Source of the DNA: Salinisphaeraceae bacterium
GTDB lineage: Bacteria > Pseudomonadota > Gammaproteobacteria > Nevskiales > Salinisphaeraceae
Direction of reading: 5' to 3'
DNA length: 64,000 nucleotides
Assembly: GCA_002683405.1 (NCBI GenBank)
Contig: NYTH01000015.1
Coordinates: 43,949 to 107,948 of the forward strand
Part shown: positions 17,776 to 27,574 of the stretch, one piece after another
How positions within the stretch are numbered: the stretch's first letter is position 1
Layout of the letters: the number at the start of each line of letters is the position of its first letter
Notes under the pieces: generated by a model
Databases searched by the model: none
What the model was told of the DNA's origin: nothing
Seen by the model: the letters and a program-made list of their open reading frames with translations, nothing else
Position numbers and translations under genes: made by a program

Positions 17776-18507
17776 TCAGACGGGCGAAAGCTCGGCGACC
17801 GGCGATCCCAGCGGCTGGTAGGGATGCGCCTGTGCCAGCGCCATCCAGGTTGAAAAGGGCAGATCACGCGGTTCCACCGGCGCCGGCCGAACCACGGACA
17901 GGCCGGCCGGACTCGCCACAATGACGCCGCATTCGTCGGGTATATCCGCGCAGCCGCCGACGCCCTCCCCCAGCACGTAGTAGCAGCGGCTGGCGGTGAG
18001 CAGATAGCCGCCCCGCTTGTCCGGCCGATTCAGATCGGCCAGCAGATCGCTGCGCTTGACCTTGATCTCGTAAACCGCCGGTTCCAGATACGCTGGCCGG
18101 GTGGTCCGTCGCAGGCTGAAGATATCCGGTCGCAGGCGAAGCCAGCGCTCACTCGGCCTGGCGCGCAGAGCCAGTCCGCAAAAGCAGATCCGCCCCTGTT
18201 GCGACAGCCACTCGGCAGTCTGCAGGACCAGATCTTCGTGAGGATCGCGGCGACGCCGATTGCCGTCCAGCCATCGCGACAGCGCTTCAATACCCGGATC
18301 AGTAAGCCGCAGATGCACCGGCCGGCTGCCGGCCTTCACGCGCTCGAGCAGGCCGGCCGCCAGCAGATCGAGCTCGATGTTGTCCTCACAGGGCCAGCCG
18401 GCGGAGCGGTACATCCGACGCAAGCGCTGCCAGTGGGCTCGACCCAGCCCGGTTGTGATCAGGTCCGAATTTGACGGTGCGGATTGCGCGGCGGCGTGGC
18501 GGGTCAT
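17776..18507 (-). CDS. MmcB-like PD-(D/E)XK nuclease-fold protein
   Basis: 243 residues. The N-terminal third looks like a winged helix (HWQRLRRMYRS, IELDLLAAGLLERV). Residues about 88-180 carry a PD-(D/E)XK pattern: Glu91, Pro127-Asp128 (RLRPDIFSL) and Glu147-Ile-Lys149 (VYEIKVKRSDLLADL). This resembles MmcB-type DNA repair proteins and other restriction-like nucleases, so DNA binding or cleavage is possible; activity is not shown. It follows the aminotransferase gene on the same strand by about 70 bases and converges on the LuxR-type gene. Confidence 0.65.
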   Translation of the reverse strand: MTRHAAAQSAPSNSDLITTGLGRAHWQRLRRMYRSAGWPCEDNIELDLLAAGLLERVKAGSRPVHLRLTDPGIEALSRWLDGNRRRRDPHEDLVLQTAEWLSQQGRICFCGLALRARPSERWLRLRPDIFSLRRTTRPAYLEPAVYEIKVKRSDLLADLNRPDKRGGYLLTASRCYYVLGEGVGGCADIPDECGVIVASPAGLSVVRPAPVEPRDLPFSTWMALAQAHPYQPLGSPVAELSPV

Positions 18508-18525
18508 CCGCCTAGGCTACCGGCG

Positions 18526-18552
18526 CCGCAGGCTCAAATCGCGAGCCTGCGG
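18526..18552. repeat. GC-rich perfect hairpin between two minus-strand genes
   Basis: A 10-bp perfect stem (18526-18535 with 18543-18552) with a seven-base loop. No T-run follows on either strand, so it is not a standard intrinsic terminator. It may protect or terminate the aminotransferase message or shape the leader of the MmcB-like gene. Confidence 0.5.
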
Positions 18553-18580
18553 GGTACGGCGACGGTCGATTCGGTTCGAT

Positions 18581-19849
18581 TCAGGCCGCCGTGGCGTCCA
18601 GCGCCGCGGCGAAGATGCCCACCGCCTCTTCGATGTGCTCGAAATCGACCACCAGCGGCGGTAGCCAGCGCACCACGTTCTTGTCGGCGCCGCAGCGGAG
18701 CATGAGCAGCCCGCGATTTTCGCATTCCGCAAGAATCCGCCCCGCGCGACCGCCGTCCGCGTTGAAATCGTCATCCACGATCTCGACACCCAGCATGAGC
18801 CCCTTGCCGCGCACGTCGCCCATGCAGGGGTGGTTCTGCTGCAGGGTCTCCAGCTTGGCCATGAGATCACCGCCGGTGTGCTCGGCGCGCTCCACCAGGT
18901 TTTCTTCCTCGATCACGTCAAGCGTCGCCAGCGCCGCGGCACAGGCCACGGCGTTGCCGCCGTAGGTGCCACCCTGCGAGCCCATGAAGCCCTTCGACAT
19001 CAATTCGTTCGACGCCGCCAGCCCCGACAACGGGAAACCGCTCGCAAGCCCCTTGGCGGTCATGATGACATCAGGGACCACGTCGTAATGCTGGTGGCCC
19101 CAGAACCGGCCGGTCCGCCCGTAGCCGGCCTGCACTTCGTCCATGACCAGCAGGATGCCGTGCTTGTCGGCCCGCTCGCGAAGGCCCTCCAGGAAACCCG
19201 GTGTCGCCGGCACGTAGCCGCCCTCACCCTGGACCGGTTCGACCAGCATGGCAGCCGTTTCGTCGGGATGACTGTAGGTCTTGAAGATGTAGTCGAGTTC
19301 GTCCAGACAGAATTCGGTGCAGGCCCCCTCGTCCCAGCCGTAGCGAAACGCATTGGGGAACGGAGCAACCACGACGCCGCCCATCATGGGCTGCAGGCCG
19401 TTGCGCAGGCCCACACTCGAGGTCGTCAGCGAGAGCGCGCCCATCGTGCGGCCGTGAAAGCCGCCGTGAAACACGATCAGATTCTGGCGGCCGGTGGCCT
19501 GCCGCGCCAGGCGAATCCCGGCTTCCGCCACTTCCGTGCCGGCGCTGGCATAAAAGAGCGTATCGATGTCGCCCGGCATTTTCTCGCCCAGCCGCTCGGT
19601 GAGCCGAAGCAGCGGCTCGTGCATGACCGTGGTGTACTGCGCATGGATAACCTTCGCGATCTGCTCCTGCGCGGCGGCCACCACTCGAGGATGGCAATGC
19701 CCGGTGCTGGTCACGCCTATACCGGAGGTGAAATCCAGATACTGCTTGCCGTCGCTGTCGAACAGGTAGCAGCCCTCACCCCGCTCGACGCGGACATGGG
19801 TGGCCTGCTGCAGCAGCGGGGACAGACGGCCTGGCGCGTTCTGGGTCAT
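18581..19849 (-). CDS. class III PLP-dependent aminotransferase
   Basis: 422 residues of the acetylornithine/4-aminobutyrate aminotransferase family. The PLP Lys266 is in MTAKGLASGFPLSG, Asp237 in MDEVQAGYGRTGRFW contacts the pyridine nitrogen, and HGGFHGRTMGALS and FTSGIGVTSTGHCHP are typical. It moves an amino group from an omega-amino acid or ornithine derivative to 2-oxoglutarate or pyruvate. The sequence looks closer to GabT-type enzymes than to ArgD, but the substrate cannot be fixed. It is divergent from the asmA gene and stands alone, with no succinate-semialdehyde dehydrogenase gene beside it. Confidence 0.88.
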   Translation of the reverse strand: MTQNAPGRLSPLLQQATHVRVERGEGCYLFDSDGKQYLDFTSGIGVTSTGHCHPRVVAAAQEQIAKVIHAQYTTVMHEPLLRLTERLGEKMPGDIDTLFYASAGTEVAEAGIRLARQATGRQNLIVFHGGFHGRTMGALSLTTSSVGLRNGLQPMMGGVVVAPFPNAFRYGWDEGACTEFCLDELDYIFKTYSHPDETAAMLVEPVQGEGGYVPATPGFLEGLRERADKHGILLVMDEVQAGYGRTGRFWGHQHYDVVPDVIMTAKGLASGFPLSGLAASNELMSKGFMGSQGGTYGGNAVACAAALATLDVIEEENLVERAEHTGGDLMAKLETLQQNHPCMGDVRGKGLMLGVEIVDDDFNADGGRAGRILAECENRGLLMLRCGADKNVVRWLPPLVVDFEHIEEAVGIFAAALDATAA

Positions 19850-19882
19850 TTCACGGACTCCTGGTGAATTCGTAGGCGTGGC

Positions 19883-19912
19883 AGTCTACAGGGGGCCGGT
19901 AAGCCGCTTCAA
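19883..19912 (-). promoter_or_regulatory. candidate promoter of the aminotransferase gene
   Basis: On the minus strand TTGAAG (19907-19912) and TAGACT (19883-19888) are separated by 18 bases, about 35 bases upstream of the aminotransferase start. The match to the housekeeping consensus is moderate. Confidence 0.35.
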
Positions 19913-19999
19913 TTCGCGGCACTGTTAGACTGGCAGCCTTTCACGACCTGCTTTTTCCACGACTTTTCCCGCCGTGCGTACCACGCGTGGCCCGGATGA

Positions 20000-21661
20000 A
20001 TGATGCGCAAAACCCTGCTCGCCACCCTACTGGTCCTCGCGTTCTGTGCCGCGTTACTGACCGCGGTACTTATGTTCTTGCAGTCGGCCCGTTTCTCCGA
20101 AACGCTCACCGAGCGAGCCAGCGAGAGTCTGGGGCGGTCCGTCACGCTGGATGCGCCCATTGAAATCGAGTGGGGTATGCCTCCGCGCCTGGTCCTGACC
20201 GGCCTGCAGATCGCCAATACGGACTGGGCGGAGAAACCCTTCTTCGCGCGGATCGAGCATATCGGCGTTGCGCCCGCCCTGTGGCCGCTGCTGCGCGGTC
20301 GTATCGCGCTGGACATCCTCACGGCAGACAACGGCCAGATCTGGCTGGAGACGCACCCCGAATACGGCCGAAATTGGCCCCGCGAGAAATCCCGCGGCAG
20401 CGACGCGCCGTCGCAGCGTTTCTTCCGGCTGTCCACCATCGACAATGCCGAAATCCGGAATTTCAGCATCGAACCGGCTCGTGGCGGCCAGGGCGGGCTA
20501 CAGGTGGATTCGCTCAGTTCGCTCGGCGCAGACGATCGGGAGCTGCGGTTGCGGGGCAAGGCCGGCGGAAGGCCCATTGATATCCGGTGGACATCAACCA
20601 CAAGCCCCCACGTTTTCGAGCGCAGCGACCAGTACCAGATCGAATTCGCCGCCACCATCAACGAGCACGAATTCAGCGGCGAATTCGATGTGCAGACCAC
20701 CCGGTCCCCGCCGCGGGTGACCGGTCAGTGGCGCTCACCGCTGCTGGCACTGTCCACCTCTGACGACAGCGACAGTGGCGATGACCGACTCATACCGGCT
20801 ACCCCGCTGTCCACCGAGTGGCTGGACGTGGTCGAAAGCGATGTGACCTGGCAAATCGACCGACTCACCCTGAACGGCCTGTCCTTCGAAGGCGTCAACG
20901 GCCGCACGCGGTTGATCGACGGCCGGCTGTTGATCGATCCGCTTGACGCCCGGCTCGGCGCCGCCGACCTGCATACGCGACTGGCGCTCGAATCGGTCGA
21001 CGGTCTGGCCAGCCTGCGCGTCAGCGGCGAACTGGAGGATCTGAATCTGAGCCAGGAGCTTGACTGGCTGAAGGGCAGCAAGGCCAGCCCCGGACATCTG
21101 GATTTGCGGTTTCTGCTGCAGGGGGTCGGGAACGATCTGCGCAGCATCGCCAGCACAAGCGACGGCCGGCTGCATCTGATCATGTCGGAAGGGCGCATCA
21201 GCAACGCCTGGCTGCAGCTGCTGACCACCGACCTGGGGCGTCTGATGGGGCCGTTTTCCGAAGCGGAGGGCAGCACGCCCGTGCGCTGCATGGCGCTGCG
21301 GCTGGTCGCCGAGGACGGTCAGGCGGCTCTGGAGCAGATGGTGCTCGACACCCGCACCGTGCTGATCGTCGGTGAAGGCGGTCTCGATCTGGCCCGGGAG
21401 ACGGTTGATGTGCTGCTGATTCCCGACTACCGCGACGCCAGCGTAACCCGGCTGCAGTTACCCATTCACATTACCGGGCCGCTGGCCAGCGCCGAAGCCG
21501 AGCTGGCGCCCACGGCCGTCCTCAGCCGGGCCGGCATTACGATGCTCCAGACCCTGGCAGGCAAGCAAAGCCCGTTCGAAGGCACGCTTCGCGGGCGGTT
21601 CGAAAACAGCGAAACGGGCTGCGCCGCCAGCCTTGCCGCATACCGCGACGAAGACGAATAG
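20000..21661 (+). CDS. AsmA family protein
   Basis: 553 residues. An N-terminal membrane anchor (MMRKTLLATLLVLAFCAALLTAVL) is followed by the AsmA start pattern (LGRSVTLDAPIEIEWGMPPRLVLTGLQIAN) and a C-terminal AsmA-type domain (RTVLIVGEGGLDLARETVDVLLIP, ITGPLASAEAELAP). AsmA-like proteins are inner-membrane anchored and extend into the periplasm; several are thought to bridge the envelope for phospholipid transport. Two adjacent in-frame ATG codons (20000 and 20003) are both possible starts. It converges with the dehydrogenase gene downstream, with only two bases between them. Confidence 0.88.
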   Translation: MMRKTLLATLLVLAFCAALLTAVLMFLQSARFSETLTERASESLGRSVTLDAPIEIEWGMPPRLVLTGLQIANTDWAEKPFFARIEHIGVAPALWPLLRGRIALDILTADNGQIWLETHPEYGRNWPREKSRGSDAPSQRFFRLSTIDNAEIRNFSIEPARGGQGGLQVDSLSSLGADDRELRLRGKAGGRPIDIRWTSTTSPHVFERSDQYQIEFAATINEHEFSGEFDVQTTRSPPRVTGQWRSPLLALSTSDDSDSGDDRLIPATPLSTEWLDVVESDVTWQIDRLTLNGLSFEGVNGRTRLIDGRLLIDPLDARLGAADLHTRLALESVDGLASLRVSGELEDLNLSQELDWLKGSKASPGHLDLRFLLQGVGNDLRSIASTSDGRLHLIMSEGRISNAWLQLLTTDLGRLMGPFSEAEGSTPVRCMALRLVAEDGQAALEQMVLDTRTVLIVGEGGLDLARETVDVLLIPDYRDASVTRLQLPIHITGPLASAEAELAPTAVLSRAGITMLQTLAGKQSPFEGTLRGRFENSETGCAASLAAYRDEDE

Positions 21662-21663
21662 CC

Positions 21664-22821
21664 TCAGCCCAGGCGCGCCAGGACCGCATCGCCGGTGTCG
21701 GCCGTGGTCCGGCGCTGGCCACCCTGCTCGGCCAGATCAGCCGCCACGGCGTCCCGCAGGCGCCGGGCCGCGTCGCCCGCTGCCGGATCCTCCACCGCCA
21801 TCCAGTCCAGCATCATGGCGGTGGTCAGCAGCATCGCGGTCGGTCCGGCCAGATTCTGGCCGGCGATGTCCGGCGCGCTGCCGTGGGTGGGTTCAAACAT
21901 GGGCGGCTTGCGCCGATCAGCGGGGTTGAGATTGCAGGAGGGCGCCACGCCCATGCCGCCGTTCAGCACCGCGGCCAGGTCGGTGAGTATGTCTCCGTGC
22001 AGGTTGCTGGCCACCACCACATCGAAGGCCCAGGGCGAGGTCACGAACTTCATGCAGGCGGCGTCAACCAGTTCATGATGCACCGCGACCTCCGGGTAGT
22101 CGGCCGCAATCTGCTCGAACACCTCGGTGTACATCTCGCCCCAGAACTTGAGTGCGTTGCGCTTGGTTACCAGACACACCTGCGCGGGCGCCTCGCTGCC
22201 GTCAGCCTTGCGGAAACTGCGGGGCTGCCCCGCCTCGCGACGCAATCGCGCCCGGCGCTGGGCCTGCAGAAAGGCGTGCCGGAAGATGCGCTCGGTGCCC
22301 GCCCGGGTGAACACCGATGTCTGCGTGACAATCTCCCGCGAGGTACCGGCCGCCAGCCGGCCGCCCTGCCCCACGTACTCGCCCTCGCTGTTTTCGCGGA
22401 TGACAAGCATGTCGATATCCTCCGCACGGCTGTCCGCCAGGTAGCGCGGGGCACCCGGTAGCGGCCTGCAGGGACGCTCGCAGGCCCACTGATCAAAGCC
22501 CTTGCGAATCTCGAGCAGGGGCGCCAGTGAATCGGCGTCCGACAGCAGATAGCGGCCGGGGTTGCTGGTGGGGCCCGGATCCCCGAGCGCGCCCAGTAAA
22601 ATGGCGTCAAAGCCTGCCAGCGTGTCCAGATAGCCTTCCGGCGCGCTTCGGCCGTGCCGCTCGTGGTAGGCGTGCGACGGCCAGTCATATTCCACCCGCT
22701 CAACCGTCAGCCCGCACGACTTTTCCAGCGCATCCAGCGCTCGACAGGCCTGCGCCATCACTTCCGGGCCGATTCCGTCGCCGGGCAGCACGGCAATACG
22801 CCATTGTTTTCTATCGCTCAT
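21664..22821 (-). CDS. isocitrate/isopropylmalate dehydrogenase family, tartrate/D-malate type
   Basis: 385 residues. LPGDGIGPEVM at the N-terminus, IRENSEGEYVGQGG in the middle, VASNLHGDILTDLAA and EPTHGSAPDIAGQ towards the C-terminus are the signature blocks of the NAD-dependent beta-decarboxylating dehydrogenases. The IRENSEGEY motif is typical of tartrate/D-malate dehydrogenases rather than LeuB. It would oxidise and decarboxylate a 2-hydroxy dicarboxylic acid. I chose the ATG at 22821; the frame extends seven codons upstream to 22842. The gene sits alone between asmA and tadA. Confidence 0.87.
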   Translation of the reverse strand: MSDRKQWRIAVLPGDGIGPEVMAQACRALDALEKSCGLTVERVEYDWPSHAYHERHGRSAPEGYLDTLAGFDAILLGALGDPGPTSNPGRYLLSDADSLAPLLEIRKGFDQWACERPCRPLPGAPRYLADSRAEDIDMLVIRENSEGEYVGQGGRLAAGTSREIVTQTSVFTRAGTERIFRHAFLQAQRRARLRREAGQPRSFRKADGSEAPAQVCLVTKRNALKFWGEMYTEVFEQIAADYPEVAVHHELVDAACMKFVTSPWAFDVVVASNLHGDILTDLAAVLNGGMGVAPSCNLNPADRRKPPMFEPTHGSAPDIAGQNLAGPTAMLLTTAMMLDWMAVEDPAAGDAARRLRDAVAADLAEQGGQRRTTADTGDAVLARLG

Positions 22822-22867
22822 AGCGGCGGCACTGTAGCGCAACGCCGTTCGCGGCTAAATAGCGAGG

Positions 22868-23335
22868 CTAGCGGCGCGCCCGGAAGAAGCCGCGCAGCAG
22901 ATCGCCGCATTCCGCCTGGCGCACGCCGCCGCACACGCGCACGCGATGATTGAGCTGGGGCAGCGAAAACGCATCCACAATCGAACCGGCCGCCCCGGCT
23001 CGCGGATCGAAGGCGCCGAACACGAGCCGGTTGATGCGGGCATGAATCATCGCGCCTGCGCACATGAGGCATGGCTCGAGCGTCACGTACAGATCGCAAC
23101 CGACCAGACGGTAGTTGCCCAGCGATTCGCCGGCGGCGCGCAAGGCCACGATTTCCGCATGTGCCGTGGGGTCGTGCTGCGCCACGGGGCGATTCCAGCC
23201 TTCGCTCACCACCCTGCCCTCGCGAACGATCAGGGCGCCGACCGGCACTTCACCTGCGCAAGCGGCGTCGCGAGCCAGGGCGAGAGCCCGCTGCATCCAC
23301 TCATCGTCATCTGTCTCGAGCTGCCTACCCGTCAT
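22868..23335 (-). CDS. tadA: tRNA-specific adenosine deaminase
   Basis: 155 residues. Zinc and catalytic residues are intact: His59-Ala-Glu61 (TAHAEIVAL) and Cys89/Cys92 (EPCLMCAGAMI). TadA converts adenosine 34 to inosine in the anticodon of tRNA-Arg(ACG), which is essential in most bacteria. The ATG at 23335 has GAGGG upstream. It lies between the tartrate-type dehydrogenase and a methyltransferase gene, all on the minus strand. Confidence 0.95.
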   Translation of the reverse strand: MTGRQLETDDDEWMQRALALARDAACAGEVPVGALIVREGRVVSEGWNRPVAQHDPTAHAEIVALRAAGESLGNYRLVGCDLYVTLEPCLMCAGAMIHARINRLVFGAFDPRAGAAGSIVDAFSLPQLNHRVRVCGGVRQAECGDLLRGFFRARR

Positions 23336-23373
23336 CGAATCCCTCACCGCCGGTCAGACGGTCGCGGCCCGCG

Positions 23374-24192
23374 CTACTTCCAGAAAAACCGGGTCGACTT
23401 GAAGCGTTTCTCGGCGGACCACCGTTTGATGAAAGCAGAGAGCCTTCTGACCAGCGGAATGCGGTCCAGATGGCGAAGCTTTCTCTCGATACGGGTATGC
23501 CGCTTGAGCGCGATGTTGCCCTCATACCGGAAGTCAGTGGCCTGGTCATCCTGCCCCTGGTTGTCGGTCGGCTCGGATTTCAGAGCGGTTGCCTGGTGAT
23601 TGACCCTGAAAGCGACCATCGATTCCATGATTTCGACGCTCCAGACCCGTGTCTCGGCCCGCTCATCGGAGAATTGGCCGAAGCGGTAATTGATGCCGTC
23701 CATCACCTGCTTGACGTAGGCCATGAACGAAAACCGCGGCGCGCCAAAGCCCTGCATGTAGGAGGTATGCGTGTCCTCTACCACCAGAATTCCCCCATCA
23801 GCGAGACCATCGAGCAGGCATTCCGTTGTCAGAATCTGCTGCTCGTAGGTATGTCCGCCGTCATCCAGCACAACGTCCATGGGCCCGACCTTGCGCTTGA
23901 AGCCGGCCCAGAACGCCTCGTCCGACTGACTGCCGATGAAAATCTCGAACCCGTGCGCTTCCCATTTTCTGGCGTTGGGGTTCAGGTCGACACCGATAAT
24001 CCGCGCGTCGGGACCCAGAAAATCACGCCACATGAAAAGCGAACCGCCGCCCAGCACGCCGATTTCCACGAAGGTGATCGGCCGGTTGCGATAGGGGCCG
24101 AACAGATGATCGTAGGTATCAAAGTAGGTGCTGTGCTTGACACTGCGGTAGGGGCTTTTCTGATAGGAAGCGTAGCTGTCCGCCTGGATCAT
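23374..24192 (-). CDS. class I SAM-dependent methyltransferase
   Basis: 272 residues from the ATG at 24192, which has GAGG a few bases upstream. FVEIGVLGGGSLFMWRDF forms the SAM-binding glycine loop, IIGVDLNP the acidic end of strand 2, and MDVVLDDGGHTYEQQ the motif typical of methyltransferases that act on sugars in antibiotic or polysaccharide biosynthesis. The C-terminal 60 residues are basic and hydrophilic. It lies between guaA and tadA without an obvious pathway context, so the substrate is unknown; surface glycan methylation is one possibility. Confidence 0.8.
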   Translation of the reverse strand: MIQADSYASYQKSPYRSVKHSTYFDTYDHLFGPYRNRPITFVEIGVLGGGSLFMWRDFLGPDARIIGVDLNPNARKWEAHGFEIFIGSQSDEAFWAGFKRKVGPMDVVLDDGGHTYEQQILTTECLLDGLADGGILVVEDTHTSYMQGFGAPRFSFMAYVKQVMDGINYRFGQFSDERAETRVWSVEIMESMVAFRVNHQATALKSEPTDNQGQDDQATDFRYEGNIALKRHTRIERKLRHLDRIPLVRRLSAFIKRWSAEKRFKSTRFFWK

Positions 24193-24298
24193 TCCGTGCC
24201 TCGTACTGGATTCACGCGTTCCACTTAGCGCCGTGCCGGCGGCCTTGAAAAACGCCAATATCCCCGATCAATTATGCCGCGTCCCGGGCCGGCCCGCG

Positions 24299-25870
24299 TC
24301 ACTCCCACTCGATGGTTGCGGGGGGCTTGCCTGAAATGTCGTAGACCACGCGGGAAATGCCGTCGACCTCGTTGATGATGCGGCGCGAGACTTCGTCGAG
24401 AAAGTCGTAGGGCAGGTGCGCCCAGCGCGCGGTCATGAAGTCGACTGTTTCCACGGCTCGCAGCGCGATGACGTGGTCGTATCGGCGACCGTCGCCCATG
24501 ACGCCCACTGAAGACACCGGCAGATATACCGCGAAAGCCTGACTGACCGTGTCGTACAGGCCGGCGCTGCGCAGCGCGCGGATGAAGATGTCGTCGGCTT
24601 CCCGGAGCTTGTCGGCGTAGGCCTTGCTGACTTCGCCGAGAATTCGCACACCCAGCCCGGGCCCGGGGAAGGGATGCCGCATGATCATGTCGCGGGGCAG
24701 GCCCAGTTTCAGGCCGATTTCCCGCACCTCGTCCTTGAAAAGCTCCCGCAGGGGCTCGACCAGTTTCAGGTTCATGTTTTCCGGCAGCCCGCCCACGTTG
24801 TGGTGAGATTTGATGACCTGGGCCTTGCCGGTCTTCGCGCCCGCGGATTCGATGACGTCCGGGTAGATCGTGCCCTGCGCCAGCCACTCGATGCCTTCCA
24901 GCTCGGCAGCCTTTTCCTCGAATACATCGATGAACGTGTTGCCGATGGCCTTGCGCTTGACCTCCGGGTCGGTGACGCCCGCCAGACGGGCGAGGAATCG
25001 CGCCTCGGCGTCCACCATCACGACGTTCACGCCCATATGCTGGCTGAAGGTGGCCATGACCTGTTCGGCCTCCTTGTGGCGCAGCAGGCCGTTGTCGACG
25101 AACACACACACCAGTCGATCGCCCAGCGCCCGGTGCAGCAGCACCGCCGTGACCGAGGAGTCGACCCCGCCGGACAGGCCCAGCAGCACGCGCCCGTCGC
25201 CCACCTGCTCCTGCACGCGCCGGATGGCGTCATCGATAATCTCGTCAGCCTTCCAGGCACCGCTGCAGGCGCAGATCTGGCCAACGAAGCGGGCGAGAAT
25301 CCGCGCGCCCTGCGAGGTGTGCGTCACCTCGGGGTGAAACTGCAGCCCATAAAACTGCCGGCTTTCATCGGCCATGCCGGCCAGCGGCGCATTTCCGGTT
25401 TCCGCGATGACCGAGAATCCCTCGGGCAGGACGCTGACGCGGTCGCCATGGCTCATCCAAACGTCCAGAAGACCGTGACCGTGTTCGTTGACGTGGTCCT
25501 CGATTCCGGTGAGCAGCGCCGAGTGGCCCCGCGCCCGCACGCTGGCGTAGCCGAATTCACGGGTCCGGGACGATTCGACCTGGCCGCCCAGCTGGGCCGC
25601 CATCGTCTGCATGCCGTAGCAGATGCCCAGCACGGGCACGCCCAGCTCGAACACACACGCCTCCACGCGGGGCCCGTTGTCGACCGTCACCGACTCGGGC
25701 CCGCCGGAGAGGATGACGCCCCTGGGAGCAAAATCCCGAATGGCCTGCGCATCAACATCCCAGGCATAGATTTCGCAGTACACGTCCGCTTCGCGTACAC
25801 GCCGGGCGATCAGCTGCGTGTACTGCGAGCCGAAATCGAGGATGAGAATACGTTCTTGGTGAATATCCAT
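24299..25870 (-). CDS. guaA: GMP synthase (glutamine-hydrolysing)
   Basis: 523 residues, the normal length. Class I amidotransferase domain with nucleophile Cys84 (GICYGMQTM), ATP-pyrophosphatase domain with the PP-loop LSGGVDSSV, and the GMP synthase dimerisation domain ending in [11 protein letters not shown]. It converts XMP to GMP with glutamine and ATP. It follows guaB by 86 bases on the same strand, the standard guaBA operon. Confidence 0.98.
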   Translation of the reverse strand: MDIHQERILILDFGSQYTQLIARRVREADVYCEIYAWDVDAQAIRDFAPRGVILSGGPESVTVDNGPRVEACVFELGVPVLGICYGMQTMAAQLGGQVESSRTREFGYASVRARGHSALLTGIEDHVNEHGHGLLDVWMSHGDRVSVLPEGFSVIAETGNAPLAGMADESRQFYGLQFHPEVTHTSQGARILARFVGQICACSGAWKADEIIDDAIRRVQEQVGDGRVLLGLSGGVDSSVTAVLLHRALGDRLVCVFVDNGLLRHKEAEQVMATFSQHMGVNVVMVDAEARFLARLAGVTDPEVKRKAIGNTFIDVFEEKAAELEGIEWLAQGTIYPDVIESAGAKTGKAQVIKSHHNVGGLPENMNLKLVEPLRELFKDEVREIGLKLGLPRDMIMRHPFPGPGLGVRILGEVSKAYADKLREADDIFIRALRSAGLYDTVSQAFAVYLPVSSVGVMGDGRRYDHVIALRAVETVDFMTARWAHLPYDFLDEVSRRIINEVDGISRVVYDISGKPPATIEWE

Positions 25871-25956
25871 TGTCTGGGTCAGGTGTGGAGGGTGAAGCGC
25901 CTGCTTCGGGTCACGTGCGGCACCTCACACCCTGCCCCAGCGCTTCACCGGCTGAG

Positions 25957-27423
25957 TCAGTCGACGCGATAGTTGGGGGCTTCCTTGACGATGGAGACGT
26001 CGTGCACGTGGGATTCCCGGATGCCGGCGGCGGTGATCTGCACAAACGTGGGCCGGGTGCGCATTTCCTCGATGGTGCGACAACCGGTGTAGCCCATGGA
26101 CGCTCTCAGTCCGCCGACCAGCTGATGCACGATATTGCCCAGCGGACCCTTGTAGGGCACCCGCCCCTCGATACCTTCGGGTACGAGCTTGCGGATTTCC
26201 TCGTTCGGGTCCTGGAAATAGCGGTCTGCCGAGCCCTGGTCGCCGCCCATCGCGCCGATGGATCCCATACCGCGATAGGATTTGTACGACCGCCCCTGGT
26301 ACAGCTCGATATCGCCGGGCGCCTCGTCGGTGCCGGCGAACATGCCGCCCAGCATGACCGCGCTCGCACCGGCGGCCACGGCCTTGGCCAGGTCGCCGGA
26401 AAAACGGATGCCGCCATCGGCAATCAAAGGTATGCCCTGGGCCCGGAGCGCCTCGGCCACGTTGGCCACCGCCGATATCTGCGGCACGCCAATGCCGGCC
26501 ACGATGCGCGTCGTGCAGATGGAACCCGGACCAATCCCCACCTTTACGGCATCCGCGCCGGCCTCGGCCAGAGCCAGCGCGCCTTCGGCCGTGCCCACAT
26601 TGCCGCCGATGACCTGTAGATCACCGAAGCGCTGCTTGATCGAGCGGACGCGGTCGATCACGCCGCGCGAGTGGCCGTGCGCGGTATCCACGACGATGAG
26701 GTCAACGCCGGCCTCGACGAGCGCCTCGACGCGTTCTTCGGTGTCGGCGCTGGTGCCCACGGCCGCGCCGACGCGCAGGCTCCCGGAATCGTCCTTGCAG
26801 GCGTTGGGGTAGTCGGAGGATTTCTGGATGTCCTTGACGGTGATCATGCCGCGCAGGCGGAAATCGTCGTCCACCACCAACACTTTTTCGATGCGGTGCT
26901 TGTGGAGCAGCTGCTGGACCTCATCGCGGTCCGCGCCCTCGCGGACGGTCACCAGACGATCCCGGGGCGTCATGATGGACGTCACCGGCGCGTCGAAATG
27001 CGTTTCGAACCGCAGGTCGCGGCTGGTCACGATCCCGATGGGCTTCTCGCCGTCCACCACCGGCACGCCGGAAATATGCCGTGCCCGCGTGAGTTCCAGC
27101 ACTTCACGGATGGTCGCCTCGGGGCGGACGGTAATCGGATCGGAGATGACGCCGGACTCGAATTTCTTGACCGCCCGCACGTGCGCGGCCTGCTGCTCGG
27201 CGGTCATGCTCTTGTGCACGACACCGATTCCGCCTTCCTGAGCCAGGGCAATGGCGAGCCGGGCTTCCGTGACGGTATCCATCGCGGCGGCCACAAGGGG
27301 AATATTCAGCGTGATCTGCCGGGTGATCCGGGTCGACAGGTCGACGTCGCGGGGCAGCACGTCGGAGTACGCCGGCTGCAGCAGCACGTCGTCGAAGGTC
27401 AGGGCTTGCTCGCTTATCCGCAT
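25957..27423 (-). CDS. guaB: inosine-5'-monophosphate dehydrogenase
   Basis: 488 residues. The catalytic barrel is interrupted by a tandem CBS domain pair (about 95-210; [14 protein letters not shown]). The active-site loop [10 protein letters not shown] holds the catalytic Cys, and the flap segment [10 protein letters not shown] is present. It oxidises IMP to XMP with NAD, the committed step to GMP. It heads the guaBA operon and is divergent from xseA. Confidence 0.98.
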   Translation of the reverse strand: MRISEQALTFDDVLLQPAYSDVLPRDVDLSTRITRQITLNIPLVAAAMDTVTEARLAIALAQEGGIGVVHKSMTAEQQAAHVRAVKKFESGVISDPITVRPEATIREVLELTRARHISGVPVVDGEKPIGIVTSRDLRFETHFDAPVTSIMTPRDRLVTVREGADRDEVQQLLHKHRIEKVLVVDDDFRLRGMITVKDIQKSSDYPNACKDDSGSLRVGAAVGTSADTEERVEALVEAGVDLIVVDTAHGHSRGVIDRVRSIKQRFGDLQVIGGNVGTAEGALALAEAGADAVKVGIGPGSICTTRIVAGIGVPQISAVANVAEALRAQGIPLIADGGIRFSGDLAKAVAAGASAVMLGGMFAGTDEAPGDIELYQGRSYKSYRGMGSIGAMGGDQGSADRYFQDPNEEIRKLVPEGIEGRVPYKGPLGNIVHQLVGGLRASMGYTGCRTIEEMRTRPTFVQITAAGIRESHVHDVSIVKEAPNYRVD

Positions 27424-27500
27424 AGGCCTATTGTCGGGTGCTGGTTGGCCCCGGTAACGCCTGACAGGCGCCGGTGAGAGTCCAACATGTGAGGCGGCCG

Positions 27501-27529
27501 ATTATAAGCCATGGCTTGCCCGAATCATA
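27501..27529 (-). promoter_or_regulatory. guaBA promoter
   Basis: A perfect TATAAT box on the minus strand (27501-27506) lies about 78 bases upstream of the guaB ATG in the guaB/xseA intergenic region. The -35 region at the 17-base spacing (TATGAT) is a poor match, so the promoter may depend on an activator or an upstream element. Confidence 0.5.
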
Positions 27530-27574
27530 CGCACGGCAAAGGCCGTCGCCCTGCCTGCCATCCGAAGAACGCTC

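Noticed and set aside
18555..18580. TTCGATTC stretch that resembles a tRNA T-loop
   Set aside because: No matching acceptor or anticodon arm is present in the 70-base gap.
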